Below, piece by piece: positions 17,446 to 24,616 of a stretch of DNA of 64,000 nt (the first letter of the stretch is position 1; each line of letters begins with the position of its first letter). The stretch is from Texcoconibacillus texcoconensis. GTDB lineage: Bacteria > Bacillota > Bacilli > Bacillales > Salisediminibacteriaceae. A program made the position numbers and the translations under genes. The DNA lies in NCBI RefSeq assembly GCF_014202575.1, contig NZ_JACHHB010000001.1, positions 62,001 to 126,000 of the forward strand, read 5' to 3'. The notes below the pieces were generated by a model. The model was not told where the DNA came from. It made no database searches and saw only the letters and a program-made list of their open reading frames with translations.

Positions 17446-18837
17446 TCATGAACTAAAATCGTTAGCGTTTAATGGAAGTGTGAGTGTAAAAATACTTCCT
17501 GTCCCTTTTTGACTTTCGGCATGAATATCACCATGATGAGCTTTCAAAATGTAATGAACAATGGAAAGACCTAAGCCTGAGCCACTACGATGTTTTTTTG
17601 ATCTAGACTTTTCACCACGAAAAAAAGAATCAAAAATGTATGGTAAATCTTCGTCGTCAATACCTTGACCATTATCTTTCACTTTTACAATAAGGTGTTT
17701 GTTTACTTGTTCCACTTGAATAAATATCTTATCACTACCATATTGAATCGAATTATCAACGAGGTTATAAATCACTTGTCTCATACGTTTGGGGTCAAGT
17801 TTCATTTGAACAGGCGGGGCCTTCAAAACATATTCAAGTTCCGCTTCTTTATAATTCAAATCAAACTTTAATTTTTCCAACATTCCCATAAAGTAATCAT
17901 TTACATCTACAACTTCTTTATGAATAGGCAATTGTTCTAACTCCATTTTTGAGTACTCAAACAAGTCATCAATAAGGTTATCTAAGTGATTGGATTTATC
18001 GTGAATTACTTTCAGATACCTTTCTCTCATTTCATCATCTTTTGCAACGCCATCTAGTAGTCCTTCTACATATCCTTTTATTGACGATAGTGGTGTTCGT
18101 AAATCATGAGAGATACTGGCAATTAACACGTTTCGTGAATCTTCATATTGCTTTTGTTTTGCATATGATTCTTTAAGGTGTTCTCTCATCAAATTGAACC
18201 CTTGAATAAACCTACCAATCTCATCATTTCGCTTGTATGGTATGGCATAATCAAGATTCCCCTCCCTCATTTCCTCTGTAGCTTGGTAGATACTTCTGAT
18301 TGGATCGAGTACCGTTCTCGTTATGTACCATACCCATCCAACCATTAGCACGATCAAAGTAAATAGACCCATTCCTAGACTTACAAAAATGATTTGTAAA
18401 ACATCACGAAAAGCACTAAAGGGTTCAGCTCGAAAAGAATTTGCTTCAATTTCTACCTTCCATAATTCATCCTGGGAAGTCTGTACATCTATTGTAAAAG
18501 TATCGATATCAAGAGGGAGTTTATTACTTTCATCACGAGGGCGAAACTCTTTGGAATCAAATAGCAATTCATGATTTTGTCCATGAATGGTCAAATGAAT
18601 ATCGTATTGGTCTAATAAAGAAACGATCTTTGTGTAAAAAAGCTGTTGATCAGAAAGAGAGTCTTCATAATTTCTAATTGTCATTTCAACATCATTAAAT
18701 AATGCATGAAGCTGGTCACCATCTTGAGAATCTATATTTTTGGCGCCTACCAAAAAAGAAACGATGATAGCAAGAATAGGAATGATGATAATAGATAAAA
18801 AGGCAAGGATTAACCTATTTTTCAAGCTTGATTTCAT
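17446..18837 (-). CDS. HAMP-containing sensor histidine kinase
   Basis: A 463-aa membrane kinase: N-terminal helix, short extracytoplasmic sensor (about 30-150), second helix, HAMP (TVLDPIRSIYQATEEM), HisKA with ISHDLRTPLSSIKGY and HATPase with DNGQGIDDEDLPYIF and GSGLGLSIVHYI. Its start overlaps the regulator stop by 4 bp (ATGA). It is the last gene of a four-gene run (ATPase, permease, regulator, kinase) that resembles peptide-antibiotic sensing and resistance systems such as BcrAB or SpaFEG with their TCS. The inducing compound is unknown. Confidence 0.9.
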   Translation of the reverse strand: MKSSLKNRLILAFLSIIIIPILAIIVSFLVGAKNIDSQDGDQLHALFNDVEMTIRNYEDSLSDQQLFYTKIVSLLDQYDIHLTIHGQNHELLFDSKEFRPRDESNKLPLDIDTFTIDVQTSQDELWKVEIEANSFRAEPFSAFRDVLQIIFVSLGMGLFTLIVLMVGWVWYITRTVLDPIRSIYQATEEMREGNLDYAIPYKRNDEIGRFIQGFNLMREHLKESYAKQKQYEDSRNVLIASISHDLRTPLSSIKGYVEGLLDGVAKDDEMRERYLKVIHDKSNHLDNLIDDLFEYSKMELEQLPIHKEVVDVNDYFMGMLEKLKFDLNYKEAELEYVLKAPPVQMKLDPKRMRQVIYNLVDNSIQYGSDKIFIQVEQVNKHLIVKVKDNGQGIDDEDLPYIFDSFFRGEKSRSKKHRSGSGLGLSIVHYILKAHHGDIHAESQKGTGSIFTLTLPLNANDFSS

Positions 18838-19532
18838 AGCGCATCATTCAATCGGTAACCAATGCCCCAAACGGTTTGAATATACTGTGGTTTGGAGGAA
18901 TCGACCTCAATTTTTTCCCTGATCTTCCGAATATACACCGTAACTGTATTTACATCACCAATATGATTGTATCCCCATATTTGCTCATACAATTGTTCTT
19001 TTGTATAGACCTGCCCCTTATTAGCGACCAATAAATACAGTAACTGAAATTCCTTCGCCGTTAAATCGACTTTCTTTTCTTTCACATATACTTCAAACCT
19101 GTTTTTATCTAACTTTAATTCTCCATATGACACGATGCCTTCGCACTGTTTTTGACCAGAAAAATGTTTATAACGCCTTAATTGAGCTTTAATTCTCGCT
19201 ACTAACTCTCCAGGACTAAACGGTTTTGTAATGTAATCATCGGCACCAATCCCTAGACCAATGATTTTATCAGCATCGCTTTGTTTTGCACTCATCATTA
19301 GAATGGGAACAGTAGATTCTTGTCTAATTTTACGACAAACTTCTGTTCCATTTAAATGAGGTAACATAATATCAAGAACAACCAAAATTGGCTGTTCCTG
19401 ATAAAATAATTGCAGTCCTTCTTCTCCATTGTAAGCAAGAATGACTTGATATCCTTCTACTGTAAGATAATCTCTTACTAATTCTCCAAGTTCTGCTTCA
19501 TCTTCTACAATTAAAATTTTATCTGCATTCAT
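18834..19532 (-). CDS. OmpR-family response regulator
   Basis: A 232-aa regulator: receiver domain (LIVEDEAELG, phosphoacceptor Asp in VVLDIMLPHLNG, Lys in ITKPFSPGEL) and a winged-helix DNA-binding domain ending VWGIGYRLND. The RBS AAGGTGG precedes the ATG. It is coupled to the downstream kinase by an ATGA overlap and lies 26 bp after the ABC permease gene, so it probably controls the transporter operon it belongs to. Confidence 0.92.
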   Translation of the reverse strand: MNADKILIVEDEAELGELVRDYLTVEGYQVILAYNGEEGLQLFYQEQPILVVLDIMLPHLNGTEVCRKIRQESTVPILMMSAKQSDADKIIGLGIGADDYITKPFSPGELVARIKAQLRRYKHFSGQKQCEGIVSYGELKLDKNRFEVYVKEKKVDLTAKEFQLLYLLVANKGQVYTKEQLYEQIWGYNHIGDVNTVTVYIRKIREKIEVDSSKPQYIQTVWGIGYRLNDAL

Positions 19533-19558
19533 AATCTTCCACCTTTACCAACCCATTA

Positions 19559-20509
19559 TTATGCCGTAACATCTCGCTTCTCAAAAATAACCCAAGAAAG
19601 AGCAACAAAAATAATAAAATATATCATAATCATACTAATCGAAAAAGTCATTGTCATTCCTTCTACTATAGGAGTTCCATTTGTATATTGTTGTAAATTC
19701 GTATTTGCAAATAAAATATACTTCACCCATTCATAATTACTTAACAGTTGCACAAGTTGAGGCCCTGTAAACATTAAAAAAAGAGAAATGCCAATGGCTA
19801 ACGAACTGCTTCGGAACACAGTTGATATCATAAATGCGAGGGTAAGCATCATGAAAAGATCAATGCTATTAAACCCATATAGGCTAATAATATAGGTGAT
19901 CATATTTTGCTCAACAACCTGCCCATCTTGATACACTAAATGAGGTTGTTCAACGCCACTAACTCCGAACAACAAACTACCGAATATAAAGGATAAACTA
20001 AACAATAATATGATCATACCTATTGCAAATAAAATGGTCGTAATAAATTTGGATAGTAAAATTTTTGAACGGCTTACTGGTCGAATGAGGAGTAATTTTA
20101 TCGTTCCCCATGAAAACTCATTTGCTACAATACCTGCTGCAACGACAATGGTAAATAATGCAACAAAACCAGTTAAATTCGTTACATCAATCATGAAGCC
20201 CCACAGAGATTCAGAATGGACGGGTGGATAATCATTTTCCAATCTGTAATGATTGATGGCTAATTGTTGTTCCACATAATCATTTCCAACACCCATTTGT
20301 TCTGTGTCTTTCAGTGCGCTTTCCAACTGCATATTCTCAGTTTTCAGTTCCTCTTTCCAATTTATATGTGCATCAGAATCTAAAACAAATTTTGTGAAAA
20401 GTCCAACACCACTCATTGCTAGTATGATTAACCCGATCATCACCCAAGTTCCAGTACGTTTATACAACTTCATATTTTCGTTTCTTATTAAGTCAATGAA
20501 TGAAACCAT
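19559..20509 (-). CDS. ABC-2 type permease, BcrB/lantibiotic-immunity-like
   Basis: A 316-aa membrane protein with six predicted helices. It begins with the ABC-2 pattern (RNENMKLYKRTGTWVMIGL) and carries EFSWGTIKLLLIRPVSRSKI, the conserved cytosolic stretch of bacitracin/lantibiotic-type ABC-2 permeases. A large extracytoplasmic loop lies between helices 1 and 2. Its ATG directly abuts the ATPase stop (TAGATG), so the two are translationally coupled and form a heteromeric exporter. Likely role: removal of a membrane-active antimicrobial, inferred from family and TCS linkage. Confidence 0.85.
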   Translation of the reverse strand: MVSFIDLIRNENMKLYKRTGTWVMIGLIILAMSGVGLFTKFVLDSDAHINWKEELKTENMQLESALKDTEQMGVGNDYVEQQLAINHYRLENDYPPVHSESLWGFMIDVTNLTGFVALFTIVVAAGIVANEFSWGTIKLLLIRPVSRSKILLSKFITTILFAIGMIILLFSLSFIFGSLLFGVSGVEQPHLVYQDGQVVEQNMITYIISLYGFNSIDLFMMLTLAFMISTVFRSSSLAIGISLFLMFTGPQLVQLLSNYEWVKYILFANTNLQQYTNGTPIVEGMTMTFSISMIMIYFIIFVALSWVIFEKRDVTA

Positions 20510-21430
20510 CTATTTTTCCTCCGTAATTTCTAAGAATTTATCTTCTAGTGTAGTTTGAGTAGATGTAATTCCATAAACCATGAAATCATTTTCCACTAGA
20601 GCTTTATTACATTGAGGAATTTGTTCTTGTTTTAAACTTATCTTAATAAAATTATCTTCGATTTCTATATCTGTCTTTTCATACAGCGCATACAAAAAAT
20701 GAAAGGCTTCATCCAGAGGCTCCACGTGAATCCGAATTGTTGCTTCTTTGGACATATCAACAATGTCTCCCATTGTCTCCACCCGAACCAACTTTCCGTT
20801 TTGAATAATACCAATCCGGTCACACATTAGTTGCATTTCTGATAATAAATGACTAGATACAAAAACGGCCATATTCTCCTCATGGGCAATTTTTCGAATA
20901 TAAGTTCGAATTTCACGAATACCCGCCGGATCGAGACCGTTCGTAGGTTCATCTAAAATTAACAATGAAGGGGAATGAAGCAATGCTTGAGCAAGCCCCA
21001 ACCTTTGCCGCATTCCTAATGAATATCTCCCTACTTTATGATTAATACTTTTTTCCAAACCAACAAGCTGAACAACCTTATTAATTCTTTCCTTTGTTAC
21101 CTTTTTTGGAACCATTCTGGCATAATGAATGAGATTGTCATAGCCAGACATGAACTTATACATTTCTGGATTTTCTATAATCCCCCCGACATTCAAAATC
21201 GCTTTTTCGTAATTTTTCTTAATGCTCACCCCATTGATGAGAACTTCACCTTCTGTAATCCCAATCAATCCAACCATCATCCGAATAGTTGTCGTTTTAC
21301 CTGCACCATTAGGACCCAAAAAGCCAAAAACTTCACCTTGAAATACTTTAAGAGATATGTCATCAATAATATTGATATTTCCAATTTGTTTTTTTACATT
21401 TATCAATTCAACAACTGCTTGATTTTCCAA
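20510..21430 (-). CDS. ABC transporter ATP-binding protein, BcrA type
   Basis: A 306-aa ATPase: Walker A GPNGAGKTT, Q-loop region, signature SLGMRQRLGLAQAL, Walker B LLILDEPTNGLDP and the H-loop SSHLL. The C-terminal extension of about 90 residues is typical of BcrA/NatA-type ATPases. The start codon is TTG 21430, 7 nt after GGGAGGG. It is the first gene of the operon with the permease and the two-component pair. Confidence 0.93.
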   Translation of the reverse strand: MENQAVVELINVKKQIGNINIIDDISLKVFQGEVFGFLGPNGAGKTTTIRMMVGLIGITEGEVLINGVSIKKNYEKAILNVGGIIENPEMYKFMSGYDNLIHYARMVPKKVTKERINKVVQLVGLEKSINHKVGRYSLGMRQRLGLAQALLHSPSLLILDEPTNGLDPAGIREIRTYIRKIAHEENMAVFVSSHLLSEMQLMCDRIGIIQNGKLVRVETMGDIVDMSKEATIRIHVEPLDEAFHFLYALYEKTDIEIEDNFIKISLKQEQIPQCNKALVENDFMVYGITSTQTTLEDKFLEITEEK

Positions 21431-21573
21431 AATAATCCCTCCCGCATTTGTCTAACAACATTATTACACGTGGATTTTATAATATACTTATTAAAATCTT
21501 AAAAAAGATTAAGATATTAGGGAAGCACTCTTAATTATGTAGTATATTTCCCTTGTGACATAGATGAGAATAG

Positions 21574-21665
21574 ACATACTAAACACAAAAAAGTGCATTC
21601 CCTTTTCTAGAATGCACTCCTGAATTGGCAGTATTGATAGAAACATATATTTATCTATTATGATA
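21574..21665. repeat. Duplicated terminator-containing element, copy 1
   Basis: Around 85 bp (AACACAAAAAAGTGCATTCC ... GAATGCACTCCTGAATTGGC ... ATATATTTATC) that recurs almost unchanged at 24092-24185. It contains the hairpin GTGCATTC/GAATGCAC with an adjacent A/T run. The flanking genes differ, so only the element is shared. Stretch 21431-21757 holds no convincing gene otherwise. Confidence 0.8.
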
Positions 21666-21757
21666 ACAAGTAAAGAACCAAAATACTCCAAGCATACAAT
21701 TTTCAGCGTTTTCTCTAACATTTTGAAGTCGCCCGAATTTTGGCGACGGAAATACAT

Positions 21758-22084
21758 TTATTCATCAATAATTTTATCTATTGTCTCCAATAATTCACGC
21801 CCCGCTTCAAGTGCTTCTTCATACGTTTCTGTTGGCTCTTCAGCATTAGTGCTGTCTTCACTATTAATGTTTCGCTTGACTTCATTCAATTCTTCTAGTT
21901 TCGGTTCCATGTCTTCTCCTCGAACCTCCGCACTGTTATGACCGATGTTTAGTGATTCACTCTCTTTGACATTCATTTTATCATTTTCACTTTGTTTTTC
22001 ATCTACTCCGCTACTGAGCATCATTGCACCGCCTGTGATCGTTACTGTTACCCCCAAAGTACAAATCCATAATTTCATCCTCAT
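21758..22084 (-). CDS. Hypothetical single-pass, acidic exported protein
   Basis: About 108 aa: a short basic start (MRMKLWI), one hydrophobic helix and a Glu/Asn-rich hydrophilic domain ending in a helical acidic segment (ALEAGRELLETIDKIIDE). The open frame continues to 22144, but the GGGGG at about 22090 suggests a start at ATG 22084 or 22078. There is no lipobox and no recognised domain. It could be anchored outside the membrane by its N-terminus. Function unknown. Confidence 0.5.
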   Translation of the reverse strand: MRMKLWICTLGVTVTITGGAMMLSSGVDEKQSENDKMNVKESESLNIGHNSAEVRGEDMEPKLEELNEVKRNINSEDSTNAEEPTETYEEALEAGRELLETIDKIIDE

Positions 22085-22375
22085 CGAACCCCCAAAAATG
22101 TTCTTCGTAGACTCGATCACACCTTCCTTGACTAGCATTAGCAAAAAAGTATGAAATAAAGTTCCCCCTAATCAACGAAAGAGCGTTCCATTTATAACCA
22201 TTTCATCCATAATTATACCAATTGGATTTTTCCTATGTAAACATATTTTCAACAAAAAAAGACACAATGCAAAAGGAATTGTATCAAATAAGTGACTTTT
22301 ATTGATTTTTTTCGCGTTAGAAAACAAGCTTTCAATATTTCTATGAAACCTCAAGCGAAGGCGAAGCAAACCGAA

Positions 22376-22405
22376 GCCTCTAGTACAACAATATCAACTA
22401 GAGGC
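22376..22405 (-). terminator. Possible terminator of the truncated permease gene
   Basis: A perfect 9-bp stem GCCTCTAGT/ACTAGAGGC with a 12-nt loop lies 14 bp after the stop. The T-run after the hairpin is weak on the minus strand, so the call is uncertain. The adjoining 22145-22375 shows no gene. Confidence 0.4.
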
Positions 22406-22418
22406 AAAAAAAGATTTA

Positions 22419-22914
22419 CTACGTGACTACATAACGCTTACTAAAACCAATTAAACCGATCACCATGAGTGCCGCTGCAATAAGACTTAAGGTGAACAAT
22501 GGCATAAATATCACTTTTTCAATAGGAGCTTGCGCCACGTGACCGAATGGAGAAAGCTCTCGAGCCCATTTTGGCAATTGTAAAATATCACCTAAGTATA
22601 GAGCAAAGAAAGAGTATAGGAGATATATCCAAACAAAAAACGTTGCCTTTGGGAAACATCCTATCAGAAAGGATGAGACCCCTATCATTACTAGGGTTGC
22701 AGGTAAATAAGCTATCGCGGCACCATAAATAGTACCGAAGGCGATTTCCTCCTCCATTACTGCGGCCCCTGCAGACCATAAACCAATGGCACCTAGGGAA
22801 ACCATTAAAAATCCAATGACTACCGATAGGAGCAAGTAACCACCCATCAACTGTGTACGGGATACAGCACGCCCTAAGATGTGCTCAATTCGCACATTCT
22901 TCTCCTCTCCCCTT
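22419..22914 (-). pseudogene. C-terminal remnant of an ABC-2 exporter permease
   Basis: Codons from 22914 read LRGEEKNVRIEHILGRAVSR and then a 150-residue membrane domain with about four helices, ending SKRYVVT. This matches the C-terminal third of two-domain ABC exporter permeases (about 530 aa). A TGA stands directly upstream and no start precedes the homologous part, so at least the first two-thirds are missing. The GTG at 22895 is unlikely to be a true start. The sequence just upstream may be a scrap of the partner ATPase. Confidence 0.65.
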
Positions 22915-22998
22915 AATCACGATAACTAATGTTTCCAAATCACGCCAGTTGGAAGATCTCCATCGTTTGTAAAGGTTCTTGATATCCAACAATTTCAT
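22915..22998 (-). pseudogene. Possible N-terminal scrap of an ABC ATPase gene
   Basis: ATG 22998, with a weak AGGGAG upstream, starts MKLLDIKNLYKRW, like the first strand of an ABC ATPase. It then loses similarity and runs into the permease remnant in another frame. If correct, one deletion removed most of the ATPase and the start of the permease. The homologous part is very short, so confidence is low. Confidence 0.3.
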
Positions 22999-23125
22999 AA
23001 AAATACTCCCTATAACCCAACATGTAATTAGATCGACAACCTTTGCTGCGCAGTAAAACTTTTATTTGTTAGTTGCTCTTATTCAACATAAGCACCTTTA
23101 ATTAAAAATTTGATTTCTAATTGTA

Positions 23126-23177
23126 TTAAAAAATGCACCTCCAATAGCTATATAAACCTAACTATCAAGATGCATTT
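23126..23177 (-). terminator. Probable terminator after the peroxiredoxin gene
   Basis: The AAATGCA...TGCATTT arms flank a partially paired interior. On the minus strand the hairpin ends GTGCATTTTTTAATAC. It begins 7 bp after the peroxiredoxin stop. Confidence 0.55.
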
Positions 23178-23183
23178 CTATGA

Positions 23184-23903
23184 TTAGTCTTCAAACGCTT
23201 CGTTTACTCCCCATTCTTTCCACACATTACCAACAAGTTCTGTTCCTGGTTTTAAGGTTTTCTTATTCGGCTTCCAACCAGCAGGGGTCACTTCTGTCCC
23301 TTCTGATCCTCTTACATGTTGAAATGCCTTGATTTGTCTAATCGTTTCTTCGACATTCCTTCCAACTGGAGGTGTCAACACTTCAAATCCCTGTAAAATA
23401 CCATCTGGATCAATGATAAATCTTCCTCTTGTTTCCACACCACTCTCTTCATCATAAACACCATACATTTTTCCGATACTTCCATTCTGATCCGACAACA
23501 TAGGGAATGGAACATCCTTATTAACCATCTTTGATAATTCGTTATCATTCCAGATCTTATGGACAAATACACTATCTACACTTACAGAAAGAACATCAAC
23601 GCCAATTTCTTGCAATTCATCATACTTTTCAGCAACTGCTGAAACTTCTGTCGCTCAAACGAATGTAAAATCACCTGGATAAAAACACAGCAGTAACCAT
23701 TTGCCTTTGTATTCAGATAAATCGACATTCATAAATTTCCCTTGATAGTAGGCAGGCGCTGTGAATTCAGGTACTGGTTTACCAACCTTTAACATCACTT
23801 GTTCCTCCTTTTTTTCCTCATTATTTTGTACTTCTATGTCGATAGAGGGTGACTTTTCTTTCTTTGCCGGACGTTCGCATCCGGGATTAAATTCTGTAGG
23901 CAT
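23184..23903 (-). CDS. Peroxiredoxin with in-frame TGA (candidate selenocysteine) at the peroxidatic position
   Basis: An AhpC/Prx-family peroxidase read through a TGA at 23657-23655: codons before it end CFYPGDFTFV and those after begin ATEVSAVAEKYDEL, so the TGA sits exactly where family members have the peroxidatic Cys (FTFVCxTE). With Sec at residue 83 the protein is 239 aa, full family length. Both halves are intact, without other stops or frameshifts, and the start ATG 23903 has a strong AAGGAGG. The usual VCP resolving cysteine is Thr (EVTPAGW), so it would be a 1-Cys-type enzyme. Cys9 in NPGCERPA is an extra candidate thiol. A SECIS-like hairpin follows the TGA. Alternative: a recent nonsense mutation. 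No sel genes lie in the window. Confidence 0.7.
23627..23657 (-). promoter_or_regulatory. SECIS-like hairpin directly after the in-frame TGA
   Basis: TGA, then ten bases, then TTTCAGC-AGTT-GCTGAAA: a perfect 7-bp stem with a 4-nt G-containing loop. The loop begins 17 nt after the TGA, within the 16-37 nt window described for bacterial SECIS elements. The structure is direct observation; SelB recognition is inference. Confidence 0.6.
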
Positions 23904-24091
23904 GTGAAAACCTCCTTGCGAAAAAAGTGGAAAATATTAATATTTTCCATTTTATTATAATCGAGATTTCAGATAAAAAGTTCTTTTCTAGTAATTATTC
24001 ATTAAAATATCAATTTTGAAGAACTGGTGAAGAACTGGGACGTATCCAGTTAGCCAAATTTGTAATGACAGTGTAATAAATCATGAATGCA
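23904..24091. other. Upstream region of the peroxiredoxin gene
   Basis: AT-rich leader without a gene. It must hold the peroxiredoxin promoter. I see near-palindromic AT-rich sequence at 23935-23960 (AATATTAATATTTTCC) but no clear operator. Confidence 0.3.
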
Positions 24092-24185
24092 GCTGATAGA
24101 CATACGAAACACAAAAAAGTGCATTCCTTTTTCTAGAATGCACTCCTGAATTGGCAGTATGGATATAAAAATATATTTATCGCTT
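24092..24185. repeat. Duplicated terminator-containing element, copy 2
   Basis: Second copy of the element at 21574-21665, differing at a handful of positions. It retains the GTGCATTC/GAATGCAC hairpin, CTCCTGAATTGGCAGTAT and ATATATTTATC. It lies between the NAD(P)-binding remnant and the peroxiredoxin gene. Confidence 0.8.
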
Positions 24186-24261
24186 GTGAATATTAGACTA
24201 AACAAAACTTTCCTTTTTTAGAAATGAATGAACCTAATACGTAAGTAGTATCAAAGTATTA

Positions 24262-24465
24262 TTAGTAAGCAACCCCTACACGTGATTTGATATAATCACA
24301 TGATTTAATCTGCCGAAATGTAAATTTTGCTGTATCCGGTACGGAAATTTCAACTCCACCCTTTGGCAAAAAACTTCGCTCTATACGATATTTGCTCATC
24401 CTTTTTCCATCCGACAAATAAGTAGGACAGACGATCGTCCATTCTAGGGTTGATTGTTTGATCAT
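24262..24465 (-). pseudogene. C-terminal remnant of an NmrA/SDR-like NAD(P)-binding protein
   Basis: About 67 codons match the end of atypical SDR / NAD(P)H-binding (NmrA-like) proteins: TLEWTIVCPTYLSDG (family usually IVRPTYL), KYRIERSFLPKGG and a C-terminal YIKSRVGVAY. The Rossmann nucleotide-binding half (GATG motif) is absent and the start context is poor. It is probably a truncated gene left by a deletion in this decayed interval. Confidence 0.6.
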
Positions 24466-24616
24466 ATCGTAAACTTACCCTCACTAAATTTTCTGCTGAA
24501 AAAAAACGCCCATACGAAATCTAATTCGTTATTTCTATCGTATATTTATAGCTTCCCTTAAACACCTTTCCATATCCTATATATATCGGTTTTAGAAGGA
24601 AATCGTGCATGATCTC

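Noticed and set aside
21509-21757. 82-codon minus-strand hydrophobic frame
   Set aside because: Its middle is the duplicated terminator cassette, so the frame is fortuitous.
23655-23657. Peroxiredoxin as a simple pseudogene
   Set aside because: Kept as an alternative only: the stop falls exactly on the catalytic codon, both halves are otherwise undamaged and a SECIS-like hairpin follows.
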